From Macrolepiota albuminosa (Eukaryota; Basidiomycota; Agaricomycetes; Agaricales; Agaricaceae), in NCBI GenBank assembly GCA_027475525.1, contig JAMWFC010000117.1, positions 2,776,183-2,840,182 on the forward strand: a stretch of DNA of 64,000 bases, read 5' to 3'. The notes under the pieces were generated by a model. It was not told where the DNA came from. It saw only the letters and a list, made by a program, of their open reading frames with translations, and did not search any database. A program made the translations under genes and the position numbers. The stretch's first letter is position 1, and every line of letters starts with the position of its first letter. Positions 10,832 through 22,859 of this stretch are shown here, piece by piece.

Positions 10832-11650
10832 TGTAGTACTTGGTGTGAGTATTACTGATAGTTCTGGGGCTTGCTGGTGTAGAGTATGACTCCTCAATTC
10901 ACACTGACTTGATGATGAACTTGATGTATTAATGTTTTGAGTTGCAAATCCTAATCTTCCGGAATGCAGAGGGTTCTCAACAAACTCCAGCCTAAGCAAT
11001 TCACTCCCTGGGAATCACTGAGCCTTTGCCTATCAATTGCCTGTCTATTTTCTACTAAACTTGGGCTATTTATACTGTTTTTCTGGTGCACAGACCACTA
11101 TCTACACATGACCCTTTGTTGTAAACTCCCCAACCTCTGGAACATGTTTGATAGTCCAATTTCCCTTTTGAGAGGCCTGTTTTGGTGCTACCAGTTCCAC
11201 CATTCAACTTCTTGATTCATCATTCTTCTGGATGTCTCTGATTGCCACTTCCCCATTTGCTTTTGATCCATCATTCTTCTGGATGTCTCTGATTGCCACT
11301 TCCCCATTTGCTTAAGCTCCATTTAGCATGTGCTTCCCTGCATTCCAGTTGTGTCATTGTCAGATCTGATCTTTGATCCAGATCACTACAATTTGATCCC
11401 ATTTTGTCACTCCTGCCAGCTCCCATGCTTCCCCTCCCCATTACAGTAGTTGGACTATTGTTGAGCTGATAGTTTGAGCTGGTCCCTGCCTATTGTTCTG
11501 TACATTTCTGTGTATTTATTGGGATGTTTTGGAGATATATTTTTGTTGAGACTGCTACCAGGAGGCTTACAGTTTTCAGCCCATGATTAAATGTTTATTT
11601 TGACTTCTGGTGCATGGTGTGTCTCTGACTGCTGGTACAGCGTCATATCA
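10832..11650 (-). repeat. 5' LTR of Gypsy element 1
   Basis: This 819-bp LTR on the minus strand starts TGATATGACGC and ends AAGTACTACA (TG...CA), directly before the primer-binding site. It matches the solo LTR at 7127-8071 with many point differences, which indicates age. A TATAAATA box lies on the minus strand near 11074-11067. A natural 51-bp duplication (11221 and 11272) is present and imperfect, unlike the exact 77-bp ones elsewhere. Confidence 0.8.
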
Positions 11651-13731
11651 CCAACAGAAGGTGTCACCATCAACATGAGGTACTAGCTGAGGGGTCCAAG
11701 AGGAGTCTACCCTGGCAACCACCAGTTGCCAAGGCTCAAGCCCAGCAACATCCTCCTTGTCTGACACTGCTTGCCAGGGGGCAGCAGGGCCAAAGCACAG
11801 CAGCATCTGCCAGGCTGGTTCTTCCATTGGCAGCTCCTCAGCTGCTCCCTCAATCTCTTGCTCCTCTGCCACCTCCTCGACCTCTTGCTTGTCTGTCACT
11901 TCACGCACCTCCAGATCCTTCTCCCCTGCCACATCTTTATTGTTGTCTGCCACTGCCATTCCTCCTGCTGTTTCCAGCAGAGTCTGCCCCACCAAGTCCT
12001 TCTCTGCTACCAGGGGAAACATTGCTGTGTTCCTGTCATTGTCAACTACTGGCAAGGAGGCCCCTCTCAGATGGATGGAGAACAGCAGCCGGCTAGGCCT
12101 GGCTTGGGGGTCGCAAGGAGGGAGACAGCTGGCAGCAAGCACATTCTCCAGCTCCTTCATTTCCCTGTTTTCAGAGGAGGAGGGAGGTGACAACACCCAT
12201 GCACATTTGGCCTTGCCCTTCCCCTTGGCAAGCAAAGGGACTTGTTGTTTTGAAGGGACCACCGTCCCTTGATGCTCACTGGCACCACAGTTACCGACTG
12301 TTTTGTTTTTGTCCCCTTGACATGTCAGCAGCGCCAGGGAACCCTTGCTGATCAGAGCCACGTCGCCAGCAGCCTGCTTCTTCCTCTCCCCCTTGACAAA
12401 CTCCCATGCTCTCTTGACCAAGACAGCACATTTGAAAGTGCGCTCCACTACCATGTCAGGAGCTCCTCTGTGCTCATGACTCTTAGCACCATCCAAAGTG
12501 CAAGCCCATTTCAGCGTCCTGCACTGATAGCAGGGCTGGCTACTAGTAGGGTACCAACACCCCTCTGGGTCGTTGTCAGCCCAGCACTTGTTGCACTACA
12601 GGAACATTAGCAAGCATGGTAGGGAAGACTGAAGTACTTACTGCTCCCTGAGAGTCCTTGAACTCCCGTCTTGCTGCCAAGCTTGCCGTCCTCTTGTCCT
12701 TCATCTCCAGCAAGACCACTCCCACTTCCATCCCCTCATCCAAGACCACCTCTTCCCGACGCAGCACCAGTGAATTCTTCAGCTCCGCATTACTGAAGAA
12801 TGTTTGCGTAGGTGCCTGTTAAGGTTGGTCAGTAAGGTCAATAACAGCTTAGGGCTCGCTTACCACATAGCAAGGAGCGGCAACTTTGCGAGACTTCAAA
12901 GCAGCCGTTAGTGATGCAGGACAGCGGTAAGGGATGTCAAAGCTCACCTTCTTCTTCAAAGCCTGGCCTGGCTTTACTGGGGAGCCCAGCCTACTAGCTG
13001 GCAGTGCTAGGCTCTGCATACTGCTGGCACAGGGAACTTTGCCAGAAGCCTCATCAGTGGACTTCTGCTTCTTAGCAACCAGTGCCTGTTCCCTGTCAAG
13101 CCTCTCCATCTCCTCTGCTAACTCCTTTACTTGCTCCTGCTCCTCCAGCACCTTCATAATCTCCCTAGCTTCACGGGAAGCCTCAGTCTGGGCAGCAACA
13201 AACTCCTCTTTCACTTGAAGATGCGCCAATGGTACCAGTACCTCTTGCTTGCTAAGGAGGGACAAGTCAGACCACAGCTAAGTCAGAAAACAGGGTCAAA
13301 AATACTCACTCAGTCATTGGTGCGCTTACTGTCATTGGCAAGGTGCCAGACAGAATATCCTCGAGCTTGTCCTCAATAGTAGGGATAGCTGGAGGCGCCT
13401 GGCAACTGGTCAGCTAGCGACATAGTAGGCACAAGTAAAGACTTATGAATTGAGAGAAGGGTGCTAGCCACTCAGCGCCAAGGTTATCAATATACTGGGC
13501 TCAACACCACTCCCAGACCTCGATTTCTCTGTCTCAGCCAATGCCAAGGACACGCACCTCGAGCCACTGCTCCAGCAACCTCATCATGGCCACCACCAGG
13601 TTTGCTGGCACTTCAGCGCCTATGTTCTTGATATGCTTGAGAAAGCGGTTAGCCTTCTCAATGTAGGTATGGGTGGCATCCTGAGCTTCACAGGACAGCA
13701 TGGGAGGCGGAGTTGGAAATTAAAAAGACAT
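11651..13731 (-). pseudogene. Decayed copy of the LTR-element zinc-cluster accessory gene
   Basis: This region is collinear with the six-exon minus-strand gene at 37784-39999 and has corresponding splice sites. The ATG (13731) is followed two codons later by TAA where the young copy has an Arg codon, and exon 1 carries another stop, so it is a pseudogene. The last exon (from 12595) is still open. It keeps all six cysteines of C-X2-C-X8-C-X8-C-X2-C-X6-C and a long Glu/Lys/Ala-rich tail. Many changes are Arg to His, Cys, Gln or Trp, as expected from CG to TG or CA transitions. The 3' end is cut by the LTR of Gypsy element 1 at 11650, whose first bases provide the stop. Before that cut it extends past the point where the young copy is fused to RNase H. 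Confidence 0.75.
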
Positions 13732-13898
13732 TTTTTTGAGCAGAGCGCCAGGAAGTTTCAGAAAAAGAGGTGAAGTCCCTATTCATACGCTAGGACTATA
13801 AGGAGATTGCAGCAGGCACATGGGCCACCAAGTTACAAACCAGTAATGGTAGCTATTTTTAGTGACTGGAGATAGTCAATTTTTCAGTTGGGGTGAGA

Positions 13899-14811
13899 TA
13901 ATAGGACCCCACACAGGCTAGGCACATCAATGGCAGGCTCAGCAGCAGTTCTGAACACTGGGCCGAACCTGGTGCACATAATTTAACCATTTTAGGCCTT
14001 ACCTGATGGCCATGCACGGCAAGCAACAGATCCTATTAGTGATAGCACTGGTGGCAGCTGGAATGACAGGCATCATGCCACCAGCCAACATTGACAGATA
14101 GCAGCAATCAATCAGCACGTGGCATGGCTAGCCAGCAACAGCGCTTATGGATTAGGTATAATGTCATTTACTCATGATGGATGGAGGGATGTTTACCCTG
14201 GCACCTGACACCTCTTGGCACCCCCTCTCAGACAAACAGACAGCTTGCTTGCTTCATTTCTCAACATTTAGTTTAATACAAGACATTTAATTATATTACT
14301 TATAGTTCACCGTACCTTGGCAACTCTTTGCTCCTTAGTGCCAGGGAACTTGTTTCTCACTATAAATACTTATCGTTGTTGCTAGCTACCACAGAATAGA
14401 GTACCCCGTTTACCTTGCTCAGTTCACCTTATGGTTCAGATTTCTTTCAGGCTGACTAAAGTTCTTGGTTGCCTAACTGTCTGGACACCTTTAGCCTGCT
14501 TGCTGCAATTACGCTTATGGAACTTACGTGCCTCACATCTATGGCAGGCACCTAGCAGCTTAGTTGCTGCTAAGCCTTTTATCTTCTTGCTGCCTCTCTT
14601 GCTGCACTCACGCCAAATTACCTTAGTTGCTTAGGCACCCTCCACTTAGCACATATCTCTTACCGACATCTCTTGCCAACTAAAACTTTATCTTTCTGAC
14701 TTGTTTTCTGGGACCTGCCTGGGACTCCCTCAAAACACTTAGCACACCCAACACATACAGGTCAGTAGCCATAAACCGTATCTGCTATTGACCAACTTTT
14801 GGGCATCATCA
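13899..14811 (+). repeat. Old LTR of the same family as the young Gypsy element
   Basis: It aligns with the 952-bp LTRs at 32301 and 40169 from start to end, finishing GGGCATCATCA. A polypurine-like CAGTTGGGGTGAGAT stands directly before it, matching CAGTTGGGGGGAGAT before the young 3' LTR. The spacing to the decayed accessory gene start (13731) equals that in the young element. It is therefore the 3' LTR of an old, otherwise lost element. CG sites of the young LTR are mostly TG or CA here, for example GCGCATCAACGG versus GCACATCAATGG. Confidence 0.75.
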
Positions 14812-15357
14812 ATACATACAATAGCTAAAAATTCAGAGTTTTAACAATTTTCTGTTTTTTTTTTCATGTCTCCCTCACAAGCCATAACCTCTTATATCCC
14901 ATAGCTCTGGGTGTTGACCAAGGGGTATAGGTTAGGAGGGGTCCAACTGTAGCTATACCACATGCTGATTGAGTAAATGCCACTGTCACCTGTTATTCTA
15001 GCTGCTGCTGGCACTATCACTGATCAGATTTGTTGCCGTGCATGGTCATCAGATAGGACATAAAATAGATAAATCATGTGTGCCAAGTTTGGAACAAGTG
15101 CAGCAAGGTGTCCAGAGCCAATGCCAAGCCTGCCATTGATGTACCTAGTCTGTATTGAGTCCTATCAGCACACATCCCTTACCAACTTTTCTTCTTGACA
15201 TTTACCCTTTTCTTGCTATATAACTTGTTTCTGACTTGTATTCTGGGACCTGCCCAGAACTCCCTTACTCTCTTACACATTTAGCATGCTCAACACATAT
15301 TCTTAGATTAGTAGCCATAAACTATGTCTGCTACTAACCAACTTTTGGATATCATCA
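14812..15357. repeat. Unassigned spacer followed by rearranged LTR fragments
   Basis: About 14970-15167 is an inverted copy of the first part of the 13899-14811 family LTR, ending GAGTCCTATCA. About 15170-15357 is a direct copy of the last third, ending TATCATCA. The stretch 14812-14970 contains an A/T-rich tract and nothing I recognise. The head-to-head arrangement may be a relic of a nested insertion like the one at 31.6-41.5 kb, but no clean target duplication was found. Confidence 0.5.
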
Positions 15358-16977
15358 ACAAAGAAGAGAAATATGAGATTGAAGCAATTTTCAATGCAAA
15401 AAAAGGATATTTTCCTGAAGGAAAGATGAGTTATTATGTTAAATAGAAGGACTACAATAATAGCGAGAATAGTTGAGTAGACAAAATAGATGCTAGCAAA
15501 TTTGTGGCTTTTATTGAAAAGTTCTGGAAGAAGAAAAAAGCTAGAAAGTTATTGGATGCTGCAAAATCTCTGAAGAAGCCATGAAAATTAGCTGCTTCTG
15601 AAAACATAGATCAATCTATAGTACTGCAACCAAGAAATATGGGAGAAAATCTCAAAGCACAACAGTGATGGGCATCTATTATAAATGTCCATGAATAGCA
15701 CCAACACAAGCACCTCATGTTAGTGCATTAGTAGCACTAGAAGCAGCATGCCTTAGCACTTCAGGAGCTAGTTTTTTCATATTTTTACACTAATAATTTG
15801 CAGCTGGAGCCTCTAATTATTCCAGGACTACTTTTTATGGCATCACTTATTCTTAGCACCACTCTTGACATCTTGCTGCACCTTGCCACTCACACTCTAT
15901 GGCTATACATAGACATGGACACTTGGCATTAGTCAATCTGAAATAATGCTCTTAGCTGATAACAGTGCTTACAGAACAGAATGATGAAATATTTTCATGA
16001 CAGACAGCTAAGAGTTTCACCTTGGCATCTGACATTGCTTAGCACCTTGCCGATTTAGACTGACAGCATGATTGTGGACTTTTTTATCATATAGTTTAAT
16101 TCACAGCATTTACTTACATATGAATACTTACTTTTTGTTAGTAGCATACTATCAATTTAGCAGTAGGAATTGGATCCCAACATTTTGGTCACCCTATGCA
16201 ACAAACTATCTTTTGTTGACTGTATTGCCAAGAGAATTCTGCTTTAGTTTTCTCTCTCTCTCTCTATAACCTCTTAGTGCCTTGCAATTATAGCTTAGTG
16301 TTTGTGCTTAGATCTGCTAAGCAATCTTGTTATTTTATCATCTCATTTTAGATGCTAACACTTAGTGCCTTTGAGTGATCTTTTCCATGCCTCTTAGCAC
16401 CTTTCCTTGGTGACTCTCTCTGTGCCTCTTAGCACTTTGCCTTGGCAACTTTTAGCACCTTTTTTTAGTGACTTTTAGTGCTTTCTTGCTATGTTTGGAG
16501 CTTTACATAAGTGCCTCCAATCATCTACTTTTCTTGCCACCAACCTCTTGCCTACCATAGGTTCTTTGAGACCTGTTTGAAACTCCGTCTCACACTTGGT
16601 GCACTCAAAGAAAAATTGACTAAGTAGCTGTACTAGTGATAGTGCACCTTAGCTCAATTTGAGCATCATCAACAGAGTCTATCTCAGAAATCAGAACAAA
16701 TAAGAAAGCAGAAAAGAATTGAGCTACTCCTGATCCTGACAAGGATTCCAATCCCCTTGAAGATGAAATATCCATCAGGAATATATCAGCATATATAAGT
16801 GTTCAGAGTTGGAAGCAGTTGGTGGAGACAGTTGATACTCTTGAATGTACATCTGAAGGCAACCTTCACCTGCACTTTGCACTTATAACTGGTGATAGTA
16901 TTGTGGAGGACTCCAAACTCTGTTCTCAATGTTTTCCACAAAAGATTATTGAGTTTTATGAAAGCAGCTTGGGGTAA
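15358..16977 (+). pseudogene. HP1-like (chromo plus chromo-shadow) pseudogene split by a solo LTR
   Basis: From about 15361 one frame reads KYEIEAIFNAKKGYFPEG and then YYVK-stop-KDYNNSENS-stop-VD. This is a chromodomain in which the two conserved tryptophans have become TAG and TGA. A Lys-rich hinge follows. After the LTR (15666-16671) another segment reads SVQSWKQLVETVDTLE, LHFALITGDSIVEDSKLC and FPQKIIEFYESSLG, ending at TAA (16977). This is a chromo-shadow domain like that of heterochromatin protein 1/Swi6. The LTR is flanked by ACAG at 15662-15665 and 16672-16675. HP1 binds H3K9-methylated nucleosomes; this copy cannot make that protein. A host paralogue is more likely than a TE integrase chromodomain, because the shadow domain is present. 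Confidence 0.7.
15666..16671 (+). repeat. Very old solo LTR inserted in the HP1-like pseudogene
   Basis: It starts TGATGGGCATC and ends GAGCATCATCA. It follows the family LTR in order but is highly diverged and CG-poor. The flanks ACAG/ACAG form a 4-bp target duplication. Internal matches include the segments around 16020-16110 and 16540-16671. Confidence 0.65.
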
Positions 16978-17246
16978 ATTTACATTGTTGTTATACATGA
17001 CCATGGTTGCTTCAAGGGAATCATAGCTGATTTCTCAAAGCATCATGCATTCTTGTGCCCCCTCAGATGCTATACAGTCAGCCTAGCATTCTCGCATTTT
17101 GTTAAACAGACGTGTTTTTTTTTTCGAGCAAATATTACTTATCTGTAAAAAATAACCTTCTGGGCCATTGACGGATCTGACCAGATAAGATTAGATCGTG
17201 CGGATTTGCTACATCAATTGTTCCGACCTGAACCCTAGCTCATGAA
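16978..17246. other. Upstream region of the GPI13-like gene
   Basis: No gene is seen. The sequence becomes less repetitive towards 17246 and contains a T-tract (17115-17124). It would hold the promoter of the gene starting at 17247, but no clear TATA element was found. Confidence 0.3.
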
Positions 17247-20200
17247 ATGTCGTCCAAGAGACTTGCCCTTCTCCTATGGATATCTTTCATCCATATAGCA
17301 GGCATCTACCTTTTCACTCGCGGTTTTCTCTTGACTCGTCTCTCTCTTCCCGACTACACGACATGTTCAGACCAGAAATGCACACTAAAGCCCCTTCACA
17401 AGCGTGCTGTTTTCCTCATTATCGACTCTCTGCGTTTCGACTTTGTCACTCCTGATCCCCCAAATCCATTGTCGCCATATCATCACAATATCCTAACTCT
17501 TCCGAGGGAACTGACAACATCACGTCCGAAACATTCATACTTATTCAATGCCTATGCAGACCCCCCGACAACTACACTTCAACGCATAAAGGGCCTGACC
17601 ACAGGATCACTACCAACTTTTGTTGATGTCGGCAGTAATTTCGGGGCTTCATCCATTGCAGAAGACTCAATCCTCAGACAGTTGCGTATTGCTGGAAAAA
17701 AGGTATCGTCATGTCAAAGTGTATGTTCTATACCTTGCTCATGGACTACAAGTCTGCCTTCATGGGGGATGATACTTGGATGTCTGTATTCCCCGACTCA
17801 TTTGAACCGAACATGTCGTTTCCTTATGATTCATTCAATGTAGAAGACCTTCACACTGTGGATGAAGGTGTAATCAACCATCTGTTCCCCCTCTTGGAAA
17901 ACCCGAACAAACCCTTCGACTTCCTAATAGGTCACTTTCTGGGTGTCGACCACGTAGGCCATCGAGTGGGACCCGACCACCCTAGCATGAAGGCCAAGTT
18001 GACCCAGATGAACGACGTATTGAAACGAGTTGTAGACCTATTGGACGATGACACTCTTCTAGTCGTGCTCGGTGACCATGGGATGGACCGCTCTGGGGAT
18101 CACGGTGGCGACGGTGTGCTTGAAACATCGGCTGCGCTCTGGGTGTATAGCAAGGGCCCCGCATTATCACAAGCACATGTCCCTCCCTCTGGCCTACTTC
18201 GGTATACCTACTTCCCTGGAACCACAGTGCGCCATCGTAATATACAGCAAATTGACATTCTGCCAACCGTATCGCTCCTTCTTGGTCTTCCTATCCCCTA
18301 CAATAATTTGGGTAGTGTGATACCTGAGCTATTCTGGCGGGATGACAAGGGATCCGAACTCTTACGTGCCCTGGAGATTAATGCAGCCCAAATCAAAACT
18401 TATTTAGATACATATCGTTCCAGTCAGTCTGGGGGCGAACTCGATGATTCTTGGCAAACGATAGAAGCTGCATGGGCTACAACTAAAGTTACCTCATTGA
18501 CTCAGGACAGCAACTTCGTCAAGTTTTCCAACTTCAATTGGGTCGCATTAGGAGCGTGCCGGTCGATGTGGGCACAGTTCAACCCTCTTCTCATGGGCCT
18601 TGGATTGAGTGTGCTTGGGATTGGCCTGCTTGCTACTTGGTCAGCCTGGTCGGGCCTGAAAGTGGCTGAAAATAATTGGTATAATTGGCTGAACGTGTAT
18701 TTAGGACGCCTCCTTCGTGGCATGGCTGGTGGAGCAATTGTTGGCATCGTGGTGTCCCTGGTACTTTCACCATACATCCCAGGCATTGATGCCCTTGACT
18801 ATACTTTGTTTTTTGCTCCTCTGCTTTCATCAGTCATTGGCATCATCTCCTCCCCTCCGAAAATATCTCTGCAGGCCTTCAGTTCTATCCCAATACTTAT
18901 ACTTCATACCTTCGCCTTTTTCTCGAATTCTTTTACGTTTTGGGAAGATAGGATCGTGCCCTTTCTTCTTGTATCCTCTATCGTTCCTTCAGCACTCGTG
19001 GGTTTCACTGCTCCCGTGAGCCGACTGCGCTACCGCATTCTTGGCTTCTCCCTGCTGTTTGCCGTGTGTGTTAGGATTATGGCAATCAGTACTGTGTGTC
19101 GCGAGGAGCAAGGCCACTACTGCCACGTCACATTCTACGCCTCATCCACGGTTCCCTCTCCGCCTTTACTCGTCCTAGCCCTGGCCCTTCCCTCCGCCCT
19201 AGGTCTCCCGTACGTGTTGACACACTTCTTAAGCATCAGCCGCTCCGACGTGGGCGTTGTACGTTCCTTCATTCCACTCATTCTGCGGCCTTCACTTGTT
19301 GCTGGTGCTACGTTTTGGATCATTGAATGGGCAGATTCCGCGGGAATTCTTGGGCACGAGTGGGCATCTTTTTTGCGGATTTTGAGGACAGGCACCGTGA
19401 GAATGGCTTTGAGTATTGCCCTCGTTGGTGGCGGATTCCTTTGGTGGTCTGTACCAATCTGTCTAGACTTTGAGGCGGGGGAAGGCCAACTTGGAAAGAA
19501 TCGACAGGTAAATATTATTGGCTATGCGAATGCGTTTGGGTCGCCGTATCTTATATTTTGGAGTGTCGGCCTTGGGGTTGTATATGCCGCGACTCAACTT
19601 ACTGGCCAAATTGTTGTTGGTCTGGCGACGATTGCATTGTTGTCATGGTTGGAGGTCGTGGATAGCGTGCGTGATGTGAGGAGCATCGATGCGCAGTTTG
19701 CGAACGCCACTCCTTCGGCATTGCTGAATGCAGATGCATCTGCCACTCCCTCATCCCCTATTCGGTTCTCAGACATCGTTCCGCTCGCGCTACTTGGAAC
19801 TCATGTATTTTTCGGTACGGGTCATCAATCGACCATTTCATCCATTCAATGGAAACCCGCGTTCCTCGTCACAGCAAATCTCACATATCCGTGGTCAGCT
19901 ATGACTGTCATCCTCAACTCCCTTGGCCCATTGTTCCTCATGGCACTCGCAGCTCCACTTCTCGCACTCTGGAATCGTGCGCCAGTAATGAACATAACCC
20001 CGACAATACCTCAAGAGAAAACAAAGAATAAGGACACGCAGGAGCAACAGCTGGCAGCGCCAGATATCCAGGTGAAAGGGGAGAGTACGCTGGCGGGTAT
20101 AGGATACATGGCCTACTACGCTGCACTGCTGCTGGGGACAGCAGTGAGTGCCGCGATATTGAGACGACACTTGATGGTTTGGAAGGTGTTTGCACCTCGC

Positions 20201-20314
20201 TTCATGACAGGTGTGTTGGGTGTCATCGTAGCTGATGTGGGTGTGTTGTTGGGTGTTGGAATTGGTGTGAAGAGGATTACTAATAAAGTGGGTCATATGT
20301 TTGGGAAGAGATAA
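17247..20314 (+). CDS. GPI13: GPI ethanolamine phosphate transferase 3 (Gpi13/PIG-O)
   Basis: Two exons, 17247-17702 and 17753-20314, joined across a 50-nt GT-AG intron, give 1005 aa, the usual size for yeast Gpi13 and human PIG-O. An N-terminal membrane helix precedes a lumenal alkaline-phosphatase-fold domain. Its metal and nucleophile motifs are LIIDSLRFDF, TTLQRIKGLTTG (Thr nucleophile), HFLGVDHVGH and VVLGDHGMD. The C-terminal half has about a dozen membrane helices. The enzyme adds ethanolamine phosphate from phosphatidylethanolamine to the third mannose of the GPI precursor in the ER, the site later joined to proteins. Splicing converts GKK directly to SAFMGDDTW. No break is seen, so the gene looks functional. 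Confidence 0.93.
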
Positions 20315-21110
20315 CTGAAGACAAGTGAGAGTAGAATTAATACTTCATAACTGCTAGACCTACGTTACGCGAAGTGCTGTTTGGATCCTGTATGAAGGCT
20401 TGCGGAGATGTTCTTGCAAGAAGGGTAAGCTCAAAGAAAACGATATTGTATCCATAGGAATAGCTAGAGGACTCCGACTTTATGTAATGACTCTATTAAG
20501 ATGAAAAATGTTGTGAGTTGGTACACCACGTATTATTGTAGTTTCCATCACTCTTGGTAATAAATTAGACAGGATTTGGAATGAGAATTTCAACCAGTTT
20601 ATTGAATGTATTCTTCCTATCCTTTACTGCATTTAAAATTAACAGTGCAATACTGGATAGATAACAATATACCTAAACTGATGCCGAAAGAGTTGATCAG
20701 GAGTGATAACATACATTAAAAGAGTCTTTTGACTTGGGGATTTTTGTTGCATGGGCCTCGAGACTGTGAACCAGAAAGTAATTAACAGTTTGTAGTTAGC
20801 CTTTAGCAAGAATATCCCTATCAGTTCCACCAAAAGCCATCTCTTGGGATCAGGGGGTATTGAGATTGATTTATAGCGAAACATGAAAGGAGAATTTGAA
20901 CTTTTCGGTAGTTCATCAGACGGTGCTTAAATTTCTTTCAAAAAAAAAGTGAACTGAAAGAGCATTGGGACGCTGTCGTTGAGTCTGATCACTCTTAGTA
21001 ATCTTATCGCCCCCTTTAATGCTACCCATACCACCGAACACTTCGATGCACTTTGCCAAGCCACGGCCGAACGAAATGCCGAAGCAGGTGCCTTGCATTC
21101 CCTCCACGAC
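20315..21110. other. Intergenic spacer
   Basis: I see no supported gene. The frame of the guanine deaminase gene is open upstream of its ATG, from about 20958 to 21110, but has no ATG and lies outside the conserved protein, so it is probably 5' leader. Confidence 0.3.
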
Positions 21111-22859
21111 ATGCCATCTCTAGGGTCTATCTTCTACGGCGCAGTTATTAGCCCAAAGACTCTGAACACGTATGACGCATTTTTGCATTGTCTTCTCTCA
21201 GTGGGACCGGACGGGAACATTGAGTGGATAGAAGAGAATGTAGAAGATCACGAATTACAGGACACACTAGCGAAGAAAGGAATTGTCGACGTAGACATTG
21301 TGGTGTTGCAGCCTGGCGAATTTCTCTTGCCCGGATTCATAGATACTCACACTGTAAGCCGATAAACCCTTTTGAGTGCCATTGTCTCATCATAAAAACA
21401 GCATGCACCCCAATTTCCTAATCTTGGATGGTAAGGACGTTGCTTACATCTGAAGATCCTGTCGATCGAACGATGATCAGTGGTCAACAGTACGAACTAC
21501 TCGAATGGTTGAATAATGTCACATTTCCGATGGAAGCAAAGTTCTCGGACATTGAGTTCGCACGTAGGTCTTATGAGTCCGCGGTCAGACGGATCATCGA
21601 TTGCGGAGTGTGTTCAAGTTTCATTTATCTGTATGCAATAATTATAACTAATACGGTTTTTTTACAAAGACTACTACATGTTGCTATTACGGGACACTTC
21701 ATCTAGAAGCGACTAAGTTACTTGCGAATATCGTCCATACTAACGGTACGTAACGCTCAGCAAAGATCTATGTTTTTGTTCATATCTTACTTTACAGGAC
21801 AACGAGCGTTCATTGGCGTAAGTGTATATCAGAGTTGACCATGTAACTGACTGTCTCAAATCGGAACCAGAAATGTAACATGGACCGAAAATGTCCTGAT
21901 TACTACGTCGAACCATCAGCAGAAGTATCTATCCGTGATACTCGAGCACTAATTTCCCATATTCGTTCATTGCCTTCACCGTCAGCGAGTCAAGATACTC
22001 TTCCTCTGGTCCAGCCCATTCTGACACCACGATTTGCCATTTCATGTACTCCCGATCTTCTGACCTCTCTTGGGGAATTAGCGTCGTCAGATCCATCCTT
22101 ACACATACAGACCCACGTATCAGAGAACTTGTCCGAAATTGAGGTCGTGAGCAAGCTTTTCCAGGACTCCCCGCACTATACGGGGGTGTACGATCATTTC
22201 GGGCTCTTGCGGTCCAACACGATCTTGGCACATGGTGTATGGCTCAAAGATGCCGAGATAGACCTCATCGCAGAGCGAAAGGCTGGCATTAGCCATTGTC
22301 CTGTGAGCAACTTTAACCTGAGCAGTGGAGTTGCTCCGATCGGAGTGTACCTAGATAAAGGTGTCAAGGTTCGTCTTTCTAACCTTTCCGACACTTTTTC
22401 ACCTCGATTCAATTCAAATCACACCAGGTTGGCCTTGGTACTGACGTTTCTGGCGGATTCTCGCCATCAATCCTTGATGTTGTGCGAAACGCTGGTATCG
22501 CATCCAAGGTAATCGCAATGCAGAACCGCAATCTGAGCAAATCTGTGAACAAATTCGCGAACCGACAATTTACTGTGGCGACACTGCTTTACCTCGCTAC
22601 CATGGGTGGTGCGGAAGTATGCGATATTGATAAGAAAGTGGGATCGTTTGCACCTGGAAAGAGTTTCGATGCACTAATCGTTGATACACGGTCGAGCGCT
22701 GGCACTCCTGGCCTGTGGTTCCCGGAGGATGACATGCAACGGATGGACAAAACAGCTCTTGAAGGGCTGTTGGAGCGTTTCTTGTTTTGTGGAGACGACA
22801 GGAACATTTCTAGTGTATATGTTCAAGGACGATTTATCGGAGGCAAATCATTTAATTAG
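21111..22859 (+). CDS. Guanine deaminase (amidohydrolase family)
   Basis: Seven exons (21111-21353, 21402-21430, 21481-21607, 21670-21745, 21798-21817, 21871-22368, 22428-22859) give 474 aa, normal for the family. The enzyme hydrolyses guanine to xanthine and ammonia in the cytosol, feeding purine salvage and nitrogen recovery. The zinc-binding HxH is built across the first splice junction: GFIDTHT joins HAPQFPN. Further family motifs are GQQYELLEWL, TFPMEAKF, QTHVSENLSEI, TILAHGVWL, SHCPVSN and GLGTDVSGGFSPSIL, which carries the catalytic Asp. The start chosen is the ATG before SLGSIFYGAVISP, where the conserved protein begins. No disruption is seen. Confidence 0.92.

Larger units (their letters stand above)
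3435..11650 (-). mobile_element. Degraded Ty3/Gypsy retrotransposon 1 (no 3' LTR found)
   Basis: Reading leftwards on the minus strand the order is LTR (11650-10832), primer-binding site, gag, zinc knuckle, aspartic protease, RT, RNase H and integrase. This is the Ty3/Gypsy order. The element is inactive. Gag-protease is split by two frame changes. A 945-bp solo LTR sits inside pol. The frame slips once near 4010. No matching 3' LTR is present before unrelated sequence begins near 3390. The sequence is visibly poor in CG dinucleotides, unlike the young element at 32-41 kb. Integrase is retained, so a relative of this family could supply integrase in trans. Confidence 0.85.

Noticed and set aside
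11221..11320. A tandem repeat inside the element 1 LTR as another assembly duplication
   Set aside because: Its period is 51 bp and the copies differ, so it does not fit the exact 77-bp pattern and is probably natural.
15361..15540. The chromodomain as part of a chromovirus integrase
   Set aside because: No integrase precedes it, and a chromo-shadow domain lies beyond the inserted LTR, which fits an HP1-like gene.
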